In this document: in pieces, positions 34,347-43,425 of the stretch
Layout: the number at the start of each line of letters is the position of its first letter
How positions within the stretch are numbered: the first letter of the stretch is position 1
Assembly (NCBI RefSeq): GCF_024612015.1
Contig: NZ_CP102512.1
Location: 9,548,001-9,612,000, forward strand
Origin: Streptomyces sp. CA-210063
GTDB lineage: Bacteria; Actinomycetota; Actinomycetes; Streptomycetales; Streptomycetaceae
DNA length: 64,000 nucleotides
Direction: 5' to 3'
Position numbers and translations under genes: made by a program
The notes under the pieces: model-generated
Told to the model about the DNA's origin: nothing
The model's input: only the letters and a program-made list of their open reading frames with translations
Database searches by the model: none

Positions 34347-35810
34347 ATGGACCACTCACGTGTGCCCGTGCTGGAGGCATTGCAGGAGTTCCGGCGGCGC
34401 GGAGACGTGGCGTACGGCCCGCCGGGCCACAAACAGGGCCGTGGCGTGGACCCACGGGTGGCGGAGATCCTCGGGGCTGATGTGTTCCGCTCGGACGTCC
34501 TCTCGCTCAACGGCCTCGACGACCGCCGGCAGTCCCGGGGCGTCCTGAACGAGGCCCAGGAGCTGATGGCCGACGCGGTCGGCGCCGAGCAGGCGTTCTT
34601 CTCCACGTGCGGGAGTTCCCTGTCGGTGAAGACCGCGATGCTGGCCGTGGCGGGCCCCGGCGAGAAGCTGCTGCTGTCGCGCAACGCGCACAAGTCGGTG
34701 ATCGCGGCCGTGGTCGTCAACGGCGTCGAACCGATCTGGGTGCACCCCGAGTTCGACACCGAGCGGCACCTCGCCCACCCGCCGGAACCCGACGACGTAC
34801 GCCGCCGGTTGCGGGAACACCCGGACGCCAAGGGCATGTTGCTGATCACGCCCGTCGACTGGGGCACCTGCGCCGACGTCCGGGGCGTGGCCCGGGTGTG
34901 CCACGAGTTCGGCGTCCCCCTCCTCGTGGACGAGGCATGGGGCGCCCACCTTCCCTTCCACCCCGGGCTGCCCGCCTGGGGCATGGACGCCGAGGCCGAC
35001 CTGGTGGTCACCAGCGTCCACAAGATGGGCGGCGCCATCGAACAGAGTTCCGTCTTCCACCTCCAGTACGACCGAGTGTCGCCGGAGGTCCTCAAACAGC
35101 GGGAGGACCTGCTCGGTACCACCAGCGCCTCCACCCTGGTGTACGCCTCCCTCGACGGCTGGCGCCGCCAGATGGTCGAGCAGGGGCACGAGCTGCTGGA
35201 CGCCGCGCTGCACCGCGCCGAACGGATCCGTACCGCGGCCGGCGATCTGCCGGGCCTGCGGCCCATGGGCCGGGAGGTCGTCGAGGAGGGACTCGCCGCC
35301 GACTTCGACCCCTTGAAGATCGTGATCGACGTACGGGAGCTGGGCATCAGCGGTATGCAGGCGGCCGAATGGCTGCGGGTCGAGCGCCACGTGGACGTCG
35401 GCGGCTCCGACACCTGCCGTATCAGCGCCTCGATCACCCACGCCGACGACGACGAGACCGAGAAGATCCTGCTGGACGCGCTGAACGCGCTCGTCGACGG
35501 CGCCGACTCCATCGAACGGCAGTCGGCGGTCCACCTGCCCGAGCCCTCGGACCTGGAGCTGGAACAGGCCATGGTGCCGCGCGAGGCGTTCTTCGCGGAG
35601 GTGGAGCATGTGCCCGCCGAGCGGGCGGCGGGCCGTATCGCGGCGGAGATGATCAGTCCCTACCCGCCGGGTGTCCCCGCGATCGCCCCCGGAGAAGTGA
35701 TCACCGACGCCGTCCTCGACCACCTCCGCAGCGGTGCCGAGCACGGCGTCCTCATCCCGGACGCGGCGGACTCCTCGATCCGGACCCTGCGGGTGGTGGC
35801 GCGCCACTGA
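34347..35810 (+). CDS. Orn/Lys/Arg decarboxylase-family PLP enzyme
   Basis: 487 residues of the fold-type I PLP family. YGPPGHKQG (residues ~20-28) is the substrate-loop signature, ADVFRSDVL and STCGSSLSVKTAML form the cofactor site, VDEAWGAHLPFH carries the PLP-binding Asp, and TSVHKMGGAIEQSS the Schiff-base Lys. A C-terminal domain (residues ~395-487) has PYPPGVPAIAPGE. It probably decarboxylates ornithine, lysine or arginine to a polyamine precursor. GGGAGGTG precedes the ATG. Divergent from the GCS2 ligase and preceded by a SigB-type promoter, so polyamine formation under stress is plausible. Confidence 0.9.
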   Translation: MDHSRVPVLEALQEFRRRGDVAYGPPGHKQGRGVDPRVAEILGADVFRSDVLSLNGLDDRRQSRGVLNEAQELMADAVGAEQAFFSTCGSSLSVKTAMLAVAGPGEKLLLSRNAHKSVIAAVVVNGVEPIWVHPEFDTERHLAHPPEPDDVRRRLREHPDAKGMLLITPVDWGTCADVRGVARVCHEFGVPLLVDEAWGAHLPFHPGLPAWGMDAEADLVVTSVHKMGGAIEQSSVFHLQYDRVSPEVLKQREDLLGTTSASTLVYASLDGWRRQMVEQGHELLDAALHRAERIRTAAGDLPGLRPMGREVVEEGLAADFDPLKIVIDVRELGISGMQAAEWLRVERHVDVGGSDTCRISASITHADDDETEKILLDALNALVDGADSIERQSAVHLPEPSDLELEQAMVPREAFFAEVEHVPAERAAGRIAAEMISPYPPGVPAIAPGEVITDAVLDHLRSGAEHGVLIPDAADSSIRTLRVVARH

Positions 35811-35836
35811 GGACCCCGGATGCGGTCGTCCGGTGC

Positions 35837-36346
35837 TCAGTCGCGGGCTTCGTGCCGCCCGCTCCCGGACTCCTCGGGCCCGGACTCCTCGGGCGACTCC
35901 TCGGGATCGCGCTGCATGGGGCCCCACTCACCCTCCTGGCAGGCCACCGTCGCCTGGGCCTCTTCGATGACCGCCTCGTCGATCCACGCGATGGGCTCCA
36001 CGTCACCGAGCAGGGGCTCGTTGTCGGGACCCCTGCCCTCGATCCGGCCGCGCAGGACCCACGGGCGGACCCCCGGGCCCTTCTCACGCGGAAGGTGCGA
36101 GTAGTCGTACAGCCGGCGGGCCACCCAGAGCTCGAGCGGCCGGTCCTTCCACCAGGGCTCCAGATCGAGCGGATTGGCGGACAGCCCCGGCAGTCGTACG
36201 CCCGTGAGGCCGTCCCTGCTCGCCGCGCGGTCCTGATCGCCCGCGGGACCGTGCGACCAGCGCACATGGAGGCCGGGGGCGCGCCGCACCAGGGCCGCCA
36301 GGTCACCGAGGGACCGCAGGACGGGGAGTTCCTCCAGGGTGCTCAT
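35837..36346 (-). CDS. DUF6098-like hypothetical protein
   Basis: 169 residues. LHVRWSHGPAGDQ, GLSANPLDLEPWW and RPWVLRGRIEGRGPDNEPLL are conserved-looking blocks that I associate with DUF6098 proteins in Streptomyces, followed by an acidic tail of PEESGPEES repeats. No membrane helix or signal. Function unknown. It faces the decarboxylase-family gene convergently with a 26-bp gap. Confidence 0.7.
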   Translation of the reverse strand: MSTLEELPVLRSLGDLAALVRRAPGLHVRWSHGPAGDQDRAASRDGLTGVRLPGLSANPLDLEPWWKDRPLELWVARRLYDYSHLPREKGPGVRPWVLRGRIEGRGPDNEPLLGDVEPIAWIDEAVIEEAQATVACQEGEWGPMQRDPEESPEESGPEESGSGRHEARD

Positions 36347-36442
36347 GGCATGTCGCCCCTTTCCCGGCTGTCGCATCCGGCCGACCGCACCCGCCGATGT
36401 CGGCGCTCGCCTCGGCAGGGTCGTCCGCGGCGACGTCGGACA

Positions 36443-36637
36443 TCAGCGCCGGCCGTCGCTCCCTTCGCCGTCTCCGGCATCTCCGCCTTCGTCCTCCGCC
36501 TCGTCCCGCTCGCCTTCGGCCTGCGAGGGTGTGGTGCGGGGCGCCTGGTCGGGGTCCTCGGTGGGAGTCGCTCGCCGCTCGGGACCGGTGTCGGGGGCCC
36601 GCTCGCCCTCTGCCTGGGACGGTGTCTGCTCGCTCAT
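36443..36637 (-). CDS. Small acidic hypothetical protein, coupled to the upstream gene
   Basis: 64 residues, highly charged and probably disordered, with an internal duplication of the motif TPSQAEGER (residues ~5-13 and ~40-48). ATG 36637 overlaps the stop of the upstream helical protein in an ATGA quartet, and GGGAG lies 7 bases upstream, which supports translation. No function recognised. Confidence 0.6.
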   Translation of the reverse strand: MSEQTPSQAEGERAPDTGPERRATPTEDPDQAPRTTPSQAEGERDEAEDEGGDAGDGEGSDGRR

Positions 36638-37146
36638 CGTGATGCTCCCGAGGTCGCTCGATCGGGCGTTCGGAACGTGGTCGTGACCTGCCGCAGGTGG
36701 AGTTCCTCCAGGGTCTGAAGCTGTCGCTGGGCACGTCGGAGGAGGTCGTCGAGCAGGTGTGCGTCGAGACGTTCCTCGCTGTCGCAGAGCCGCCGCAGGG
36801 TCTGCCAGCACGCGAGCTTGCCCGCCACTCCCACCCGCAGCATCTCCAGTTCGATCACGGTGCTGAGCGGGGAGCGGTGCACCAGCCGGCCGTTCGCCTT
36901 CAGCCGGCCCAGTTTCTCGGCCGCCCAGCCCACGGAGACCTTGTAGCGACGAGCCGGGACGTCCAGCTGCCGCATCAGGTGGGCCAGGCTGCGCCGGTCC
37001 TGAGCGATCTCGGTGGCGACCTCCTCCACGGCCGGACCGAACTCCGTACCGCGGCAGGACCGTGCCAGATGGCGTGACCGGTCGACGCCCGCGGTGGCCC
37101 CGGCCAGATGGTCGTTGAGGTAGATGCCGAGCAGGTTCGCGTCCAT
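36634..37146 (-). CDS. Helical hypothetical protein (ferritin-like appearance)
   Basis: 170 residues, almost entirely amphipathic helices (LLGIYLNDHLAGATAG, GPAVEEVATEIAQDRRSLAHLMRQLDV, RLDAHLLDDLLRRAQRQL). The pattern looks like a four-helix ferritin-like bundle, but I cannot see a full set of metal ligands. ATG 37146 follows AAGGGGAC. A SigB-type promoter lies upstream, and the acidic small protein is coupled downstream. Probably a stress-response protein; the exact role is unknown. Confidence 0.75.
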   Translation of the reverse strand: MDANLLGIYLNDHLAGATAGVDRSRHLARSCRGTEFGPAVEEVATEIAQDRRSLAHLMRQLDVPARRYKVSVGWAAEKLGRLKANGRLVHRSPLSTVIELEMLRVGVAGKLACWQTLRRLCDSEERLDAHLLDDLLRRAQRQLQTLEELHLRQVTTTFRTPDRATSGASR

Positions 37147-37291
37147 GTCCGTCCCCTTGCCGGAGGTGGTCCGAGAGGTGCCGGAGGGCGTTCGGTCACT
37201 CATCGCCCGGGTGTGTCGCCCGAGCCGGAACTCGCGGCCCTTTCGGGCATCCCGGCTCCCCGTCGTGGTCGTCGATCATGCCCCGCTGCGA

Positions 37292-37315
37292 GTACCCGAC
37301 GATCCCCGAGGCAAC
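37292..37315 (-). promoter_or_regulatory. SigB-type stress promoter for the helical protein pair
   Basis: On the minus strand GTTG (37315-37312), a 14-base spacer and GGGTAC (37297-37292) match the SigB consensus. It lies about 145 bp before the ATG at 37146. Confidence 0.65.
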
Positions 37316-37396
37316 ACGTGCGACGGCGGGGCAGCCAACCGGTCCGGTGTGCGCGGCGGGAGCGGACGGAACGGAGGTGTCCGTCGGAGACGGGTG

Positions 37397-38278
37397 TCAT
37401 CGCACTCCTTCGTCGATCAGGTCCTGAACAGCCCGGACCACGTGCTCGGGAGTGATCCGGTGCGGACCGCCGTCCCCGCCGGTGCCGTCCCGGTCGCCCA
37501 GCAGAACCCTGGGCACGCCGTACGGCGCCGCGCGCTCGGCGGGCAGGACGGGGCAGGAGAGCGAGACGACGGGGGTGCCGGTGGCAGCCGCCAGGTGCGC
37601 CGGGCCCGGTGCACCGGCGACGACCACATCGGCGGCGCGCAGCACACCGGCCAGTGTCCGCGCGTCCGTACGGCCCCCGAGATCGACGGCCGTGTCACCG
37701 CTGATCCGCCGGGTCGACGCCCGCTCGGCGGGCCCGCCGGTGACGACGACCCGATGGCCGGCGTCCGCGAGAGCGGCGACCGTCTCCGCACAGCACTCGG
37801 CGGCCGCGCCGCCTTCCGGCGCGTCCGGCCCGGGCTGCACGACCACGTACGGGCCGTTTCCGGTGAGGCCGGTCGTGTCGGGGGTCGGCACCACGCGCAG
37901 CCGGCCGTCGTCTCCTGCCCTTCGGCGAAGGCCCAGCGCGGCGCAGTCGTCCGCGACCCGCCGTATCCCCGCGCTGCGCAGCAGGTCCACGAACGGCGCG
38001 GGACCGCGGCCGTCCGGACCGAGGACGAGAGCGAGGTCGTACGCACCGTCCCGCAGGGTGCCCACCATGCTGTCGGGGCCGTCCTCGTCCGTAGCGGGCG
38101 GACCGCCGTCGTCCCAGGGCAGGACGGAGTCGACGTGGGGCAGCAGGCGGGCCGCCGGGACGCCCTCGGGGCGACACAGCACCGTCACGGACGCGGCCCT
38201 CGTCGCGACGGTCCGCACGGCGGGACCGGCCAGGAGGACGCCGCCGAAACCGTCCGGGCACACGACCAGCGCCTTCAC
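37397..38278 (-). CDS. GT9-family glycosyltransferase (heptosyltransferase-like)
   Basis: 293 residues, short for GT9. GGVLLAGPAVRTVA at the N-terminus and VVVTGGPAE, AADVVVAGAPGPAHLAAATGTPVVSL in the C-terminal half are the donor-binding motifs of ADP-heptose:LPS heptosyltransferases. The GTG start overlaps the stop of the upstream epimerase (GTGA). A longer paralogue lies at 46467-47612. In an LPS-free organism the acceptor is unknown. The partner epimerase is scrambled, so this pair may be decaying. Confidence 0.82.
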   Translation of the reverse strand: MKALVVCPDGFGGVLLAGPAVRTVATRAASVTVLCRPEGVPAARLLPHVDSVLPWDDGGPPATDEDGPDSMVGTLRDGAYDLALVLGPDGRGPAPFVDLLRSAGIRRVADDCAALGLRRRAGDDGRLRVVPTPDTTGLTGNGPYVVVQPGPDAPEGGAAAECCAETVAALADAGHRVVVTGGPAERASTRRISGDTAVDLGGRTDARTLAGVLRAADVVVAGAPGPAHLAAATGTPVVSLSCPVLPAERAAPYGVPRVLLGDRDGTGGDGGPHRITPEHVVRAVQDLIDEGVR

Positions 38279-39354
38279 GGCGCCCCCTCCCCTCGGACGT
38301 CCGTCCCCGGGGCGCTGGACGGGGACGTGCGGGTGAAGTGGGCGACGGTCCGCTCCAGGCCCTCCCGCCACGACACCCTCGGGTTCCAGCCGAACAACTT
38401 CCGGACCCAGGTGGTGTCGGGCACGCGGCGCCCCGCCTCGCCGGCGGGGCGGTCGACGAAGCACACCGTCGAGTCCGAGCCGGTCAGCTCGATCACCCGA
38501 CGGGCGAGGAGTAGGACGCTCGTCTCCTCGTCCTCGCCGCCGCCCATGTTGACCGGGCGCACGGACCGCGAGGCCGCCACCAGCAGCACGCCCTCGACCG
38601 TGTCGTCGACGAAGCACAGCGACCGCGTCTGCCGGCCGTCGCCCGCGACGGTCAGCGGTTCACCGGCCAGGGCCTGCCGGACGAAGGTGGACACCACCCG
38701 GCCGTCGTCGGCCCGCATCCGGGGACCGTACGTGCTGAACACCCGGACGATCCCCGCGTCGGCCCCCTCGGCGCCCGCATACGCGGTGACCAGCGCCTCG
38801 GAGAACCGCTGGTGCCCGCATACGCGGTGACCAGCGCCTCGGAGAACCGCTGGGCCTCCTCGTACGCGCAGCGCGGGCCGACCGGGTCCACGTCGCCGAC
38901 GTCGTCCTCCCGCTGCGGATGCGCGCGCGGACGGCCGTAGACGGCCGACGAGGATCCCAGCAGGAACCGCGCGCCGTCCCGGCAGGCCACCGCCAGGGCG
39001 TTGCGGGTGCCGAGGCTGCCGGCCTCCAGCGTCTGAAGGGGAAGGCGACGGCGGTCGGCGGGCGCGGCGGGACCGGCGAAGTGGAGGACCAGGTCGTACG
39101 GGCAGTCCGTCGAGCACGTCCGGCGAACGGGGGTCGGCCACGTCGTGTTCGAGGAGACGGAACCCCGGCCTGTTCAGGAGAGGGGCGACGTTGTCCGCCG
39201 AACCCCTCGAGAAGTTGTCGACGCAGTCGACCGCGGCGCCGTGCTCCAGCAGGCGTTCGCACAGGTGGGAGCCGAGGAAGCCGGCGCCGCCGGTGACCAG
39301 GGCGCGGTCCCAGGCGGGCCGGGTCGGAGCGGTGAAGCTGATGGGGGTCGTCAT
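38275..39354 (-). pseudogene. NAD-dependent epimerase/dehydratase with two compensating frameshifts
   Basis: N-terminal residues ~1-83 ([18 protein letters not shown]) and the C-terminal ~150 residues (VRVFSTYGPRM, TVAGDGRQTRSLCFVDD) are in one frame and align with the intact epimerase at 51128-52111. The middle ~95 codons are normal only in another frame ([11 protein letters not shown]...SSSAVYG). The shift happens near 39105 (+1) and is undone by a 41-bp direct duplication (38773-38853), in total +42. The open frame therefore reads through, but the product lacks the active-site region. Even in the restored frame the catalytic YxxxK is CAYEEAQ (Lys to Gln). ATG 39354 follows GGGAGG. Confidence 0.8.
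38773..38853. repeat. 41-bp tandem duplication in the epimerase pseudogene
   Basis: The segment starting GCCCGCATACGCGGTGACCA at 38773 recurs at 38814 with 41-bp offset, ending in GAGAACCGCTGG both times. The copies differ by at most the junction base, so the event looks recent. 41 is not a multiple of 3. Confidence 0.92.
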
Positions 39355-39864
39355 GTGCACCTCCCTTTCGGCGGACTTTCGGCGTGGGTTTCCGGCAGGG
39401 CGTCCTGGCGGCCGAGGCACCGGTGCCCCCGGCGGACCACTCCCACGCCCGGCCGTCCGGTGCGGCGGGGCGACAGGGGACGGGGACGGCGTCGTCGGCC
39501 GCGCGGGTCGGACGCGGTGTTGCGGGCGTCACCCGGGCGGGGGCGCCTCCCCGGCGTGGCGAGTGCTGTGAGGAAGCCCACCTGGTCGGGCAAGTACGTG
39601 TGGCACAGGGGGGAGTTGACCGAACGGTCGAGCGAGGGTGCGGCGGTGTCGAAATGACTCGCCCGCCGCGTCTGCCACGATGGGCGTCGCCGTGCCCAAG
39701 GGTGCGCCCACGCCGCAGCCGTCGTGGGACGCCGACCCGGTGGCACCGCCTCCGGAGCGATCCGGTGGAGCGGCCGCGCAGCGACGCCGGCGTTCCGACA
39801 TCCCGCCGATGCGCCCTCGTCCGTCCGTGCCCGAGTCCCCGGCCCCCTCTCCGAGTAGCTCACT
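39355..39864. other. Gene-free interval between divergent epimerase and MFS genes
   Basis: About 510 bp that must hold the promoters of both divergent genes. I see no coding sequence with a ribosome site, no strong inverted repeat and no SigB-type match that I would defend. Confidence 0.5.
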
Positions 39865-41301
39865 TTGCCTTCTTCTTCCACGGGCCGCGTGCCCGCCCCC
39901 GTCCCTGCCCCCGCGTCCTCGCGTGTCGCCGCCCCCGCGGACGCTTCGCGTTCGCCCTGGCGGTCCCTGAAGTACCCCAGCATGCGCTGGTGGTCCCTCG
40001 CGAACTTCCTGTCCAACGCGGGGACCTGGATGCAGCTCACGGTGCAGAACCTTCTGGTCCTGCAGATCACCGGCTCCGCCGCCGCGACCGGGCTGTCCAT
40101 CTCCGTCCAGGCCGCTCCCGCGTTGCTCGTGAGCCTCCTGGGCGGCGCTGCCGTGGACCGCTGGCCCCGCAAGGTGACGGCTGCCGTCAGCCAGGCCCTG
40201 CTGGGCGGGGTGGCGTTCGTGACCGCCGTCCTCGTCGCGCTGGACCGGCTCGACCTGACCGCGCTGATGGTGCTGGCCGCCGTGACCGGGCTCGTCGCGA
40301 CGGTCGACGGCCCCGCCTGCGCGCTCCTCGGCAACGATCTGGTCCGCAAGGAGGACGTGCCGTCCGCCATCGGTGTGGGCTCGCTGGTGCACAGCGCGGG
40401 ACGGCTAGCCGGGGCCGGGCTCGCCGGCGTGACCGTCGCGTTCCTCGGCACGGCCGCCGCGTACACCGCCAACGGACTGTCGTTCCTGTTCGTCGCCTCG
40501 GTCATTCCGTTCCTCCGTCCGGTGCGCGAGGTGCCACAGGGCGCCGGGACCGCCACGGCCGCCGTTCCCGCCCAGCGGGGGGCCGAGCCGAAGGCCGGGA
40601 GCTCGGACATGACGGTGCGTCAGGGGCTCGCCTTCTTCGCGCGCCGGCCCCGCCTGGTCGCGCTGGCCGGGATCACCGGGATCAGCGCGGTGTTCGGGCG
40701 GAACTACGGGCTCACCCTGGCCGTGCTCGTCACCGGGCCTCTCGCGGGCGGCGCCGGGGCGTTCGGCACGGTCTCGACCGTGCTCGCCGTGGGCGGCATC
40801 CTCGGCGCGGTCGTCGGCGCCCGGCTGCGCAGGCCGTCGGTACGGCTGGTCGGCCTGCTGGCGGCCGGGGGAGCCCTGCTCCAGGTGGTGGCCGGGTTCT
40901 CCCCGTCGCTCACCGTGCTGCTGGTGCTCGTCCTGCCGATGGCCGTGTTGGAATCCGTCTCCGACACCGCGGGCACCACCGTCCTGCAGACCGATCCGCC
41001 CGCCCACCTCCGGGGCCGGGTGCTCGGCGTCTGGGGCAGCATCAGCACGGTCTGGGGGCTCGGCGGGCCCCCGGTACTCGGTCTGCTGATGGAGCTGGCC
41101 GGGGCGCGCGGCGCCCTCGCGACCGGCGGCCTCGTCGTCGCGGGCGCCATCGGAGCCGGCTTCGCCCTCCGCGGCCGCCGGACCACACCGCCGGAGGCCC
41201 TGGACGTGGAGGAGCACGGGGTGCGGGACCTCGCCCCCGACGCGGCGGTCGTCGCAACACACGACGCCGTGAAGCGACCGGGGCTGAGCACCGCCGCCTG
41301 A
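39865..41301 (+). CDS. MFS transporter (MFS_3 / enterobactin-exporter-like)
   Basis: 478 residues with about 12 membrane helices. NFLSNAGTWMQLTVQNLLVLQITGSA at residues ~50-75 and LLGGAAVDRWPRKV (motif A) place it in the EntS-like MFS_3 group; ALGPACALLGNDLV-like and HLRGRVLGVWGSI segments agree. It probably exports a small molecule. Start TTG 39865 has no clear ribosome site; GTG 39889 is an alternative. It lies between the two glycosyl gene groups and may export their product or be unrelated. Confidence 0.85.
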   Translation: MPSSSTGRVPAPVPAPASSRVAAPADASRSPWRSLKYPSMRWWSLANFLSNAGTWMQLTVQNLLVLQITGSAAATGLSISVQAAPALLVSLLGGAAVDRWPRKVTAAVSQALLGGVAFVTAVLVALDRLDLTALMVLAAVTGLVATVDGPACALLGNDLVRKEDVPSAIGVGSLVHSAGRLAGAGLAGVTVAFLGTAAAYTANGLSFLFVASVIPFLRPVREVPQGAGTATAAVPAQRGAEPKAGSSDMTVRQGLAFFARRPRLVALAGITGISAVFGRNYGLTLAVLVTGPLAGGAGAFGTVSTVLAVGGILGAVVGARLRRPSVRLVGLLAAGGALLQVVAGFSPSLTVLLVLVLPMAVLESVSDTAGTTVLQTDPPAHLRGRVLGVWGSISTVWGLGGPPVLGLLMELAGARGALATGGLVVAGAIGAGFALRGRRTTPPEALDVEEHGVRDLAPDAAVVATHDAVKRPGLSTAA

Positions 41302-41627
41302 ACCTCCCGACCCCGACCCCGGCCCCGGCCCCGACCTCGATACCCGGGGCCCAGCCACGCCGGGCAGCGGGCCGGACCCGCGTCCGGTGGTGGACCGGGG
41401 GGCACCGAGGGCCCTCCGGTCGGCGGAGTCCGGGCGGCTTGTCGGCCGGGGTGTGAGGCGGGCCGTGCATCGACGGGCCGTTGCCGTGCGGATCCACCGC
41501 GAGGTCGGGCGGGAGCCGGTCCCGTCGAGCTCCACCGGCACCGCGCGCCCGGCGGCGGCGGACGTCGGCGGCAGCCGGCCCACCAAGCCGGTCGCCGCCA
41601 CCGCCGGCCGTGCGGGCGCGGCGCCCG

Positions 41628-41800
41628 GCGAGCACGATCTCGTGACGGGACAGTCGTCGTCGCAGGGGTCGCGATGCGGGCGCGGCGAGCGCGATCTCGT
41701 GACGGGACAGTCGTCGTCGCAGGGCCGTGACGTGGGCGCGGCGAGCACGATCTCGTGACGGGACAGTCGTCGTCGCAGGGCTCGCGACGTGGGCGCGGCA
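41628..41800. repeat. Triple 56/57-bp tandem repeat in a convergent intergenic region
   Basis: Copies start at 41628, 41685 and 41741. Each contains GCGAGCRCGATCTCGTGACG and GGACAGTCGTCGTCGCAGGG. In the outer copies CACGATCTCGTG is a 12-bp near-palindrome. The gene-free interval 41302-41925 also has a short GACCCCGGCCCC-rich run (41309-41340). I see no gene in the interval. Confidence 0.93.
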
Positions 41801-41925
41801 GTGCGCAGGCCGCCGAGCACGAGCGCGCGGAGCACCAGCGCCCGCGGATGTCCCTCCGCGCCCTCGCCCCGCCCTGGACGGACTCTCATGCGTGCGCTCC
41901 CGTCCGGTGTCGTGGCGGATCACGG

Positions 41926-43425
41926 TCACCGGCCCCGGGGCTTCGAGGGGCCGATCGGTACGGCGGCCCGTGCCGCCCGGCGGGCGAGCAGGGTGGTCGA
42001 GCGACCGTCGAGGTACGGCAGGACGACCGCCTGGCCGCCCCACGCGCGCAGCACCTCCGCCTCGGGGAGGTCCTGGACGGCGTAGTCGCCGCCCTTGACC
42101 CAGACGTCGGGCCGCAGCCGCCGCAGCAGCGCCTCGGGCGTGTCCTCCTCGAAGACCACGACCGCGTCGACGCTGCCGAGGGCCGCGAGCACCCGGGCAC
42201 GGTCGGCCTGCGGGGTGAGCGGCCGGTCAGGGCCCTTGCGGCGGGCGAGGGACGCGTCCGAGTTGAGGCACACGATCAGACAGTCGCCGATGCGCCGGGC
42301 GCTCTCCAGCAGGCCCACATGGCCGGCGTGCAGCAGGTCGAAGCAGCCGCCGGTGGCCACCACCGTGCCGCCGCGCGCCCGCACCCGCTCCGCCAGCGCG
42401 AACGCGTCGCCACCCGGCTCCTCGACCGGCTGGGCCGCGCGTTCCGCGCACCACAGCGCCGGGTTGCCCGCGCCGCCCGCCGCGACGAACGCGGCGGCCT
42501 CGGCGACCGCCCGCTGGACGGCCTCCTCCGGGAGCGCGCCCTCCGCGAGCGCCGCGACCGTCGCGGCCGCGAAGCAGTCGCCCGCACCGCACGGATCGCC
42601 GACGGCCCGGTAGGGCGCCGGGACCAGCATCGGCGTGCCGCCGCCGGCCCCGGTCAGCAGCGCGCCCCGCTCGCCCAGCGTCACGGCCACCCCCGCCGCC
42701 CGCCAGCGGTCGGCCAGTTCGGCGCCCCGCTCGGCGTACGCGCGCAGCGAGGCGTCCTCGCCTGCGGGCAGGGCAGGCGCCCGGGTCGGGGCTTCCCCCG
42801 CGCGCCGGCTCTGGGCCTGTGTGATGTCCGGGCGCGTCGATGTCTCCCCGCCGGGGCACAGGACCCGCGTCTCGGCCGCGTTCGGCGTGACGAGCCGCGC
42901 GCCGGGGACGGGAGCGCCGCCCTTGGGGTGGGGGTCCCACACCAGGGGCGTCCGGGGAGCGACGGCCGCCAGGAGATCCCGTACGGCGTCCGCCGTGCGT
43001 CGGCCGTAGTCGGCGACCAGGACCGCGGCGGCCCCCTCCAGCGCCTCCCGCACGGCCGCGTCCGGTGTGCCGGGCGTGCCACCGCCCCGGTCCATCCGGA
43101 CGACGGGGCGGCCGCCCGCGAGGACCCGGGTCTTCACCGGGAGGGTGCCGTCCAGGGGCAGTTCGACGAGCCGGACCCGGCCGCCCAGCTCCCGGCGCAC
43201 GACGTCGCCGGCCTCGTCGTCGCCCAGCGCGGTCACCAGCAGCACGTCACGACCGTCCCCGGCCGCCAGCGCGGCGGCGAGTCCGGCGCCGCCCGGGCGG
43301 CACCGGCTGCCGGTGACGTCCACGACGGGCGCGGGCGCGTCCGGGGACAACCGGGTGGCCGTGCCCTCGATGTCCTCGTCGAGCAGAGTGTCCCCGACGA
43401 CCACGAGCGGCCCGCGCCCGGTCAT
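41926..43425 (-). CDS. hldE: Bifunctional heptose-phosphate kinase / nucleotidyltransferase (HldE-like)
   Basis: 499 residues. N-terminal ~315 residues are a PfkB-type sugar kinase (GGAGLAAALAAGDG, GDPCGAGDCFAAA with the catalytic GAGD Asp). C-terminal ~150 residues are a cytidylyltransferase-fold domain with GGCFDLLHAGHVGLLE (HxGH motif) and the downstream KGGDYAV. This order is that of HldE, which phosphorylates D-glycero-D-manno-heptose 7-phosphate at C-1 and adenylylates the 1-phosphate. A ~30-residue Ala/Arg-rich insert lies in the kinase domain. ATG 43425 overlaps the gmhA stop (ATGA). Last gene of the minus-strand operon. Confidence 0.9.
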   Translation of the reverse strand: MTGRGPLVVVGDTLLDEDIEGTATRLSPDAPAPVVDVTGSRCRPGGAGLAAALAAGDGRDVLLVTALGDDEAGDVVRRELGGRVRLVELPLDGTLPVKTRVLAGGRPVVRMDRGGGTPGTPDAAVREALEGAAAVLVADYGRRTADAVRDLLAAVAPRTPLVWDPHPKGGAPVPGARLVTPNAAETRVLCPGGETSTRPDITQAQSRRAGEAPTRAPALPAGEDASLRAYAERGAELADRWRAAGVAVTLGERGALLTGAGGGTPMLVPAPYRAVGDPCGAGDCFAAATVAALAEGALPEEAVQRAVAEAAAFVAAGGAGNPALWCAERAAQPVEEPGGDAFALAERVRARGGTVVATGGCFDLLHAGHVGLLESARRIGDCLIVCLNSDASLARRKGPDRPLTPQADRARVLAALGSVDAVVVFEEDTPEALLRRLRPDVWVKGGDYAVQDLPEAEVLRAWGGQAVVLPYLDGRSTTLLARRAARAAVPIGPSKPRGR

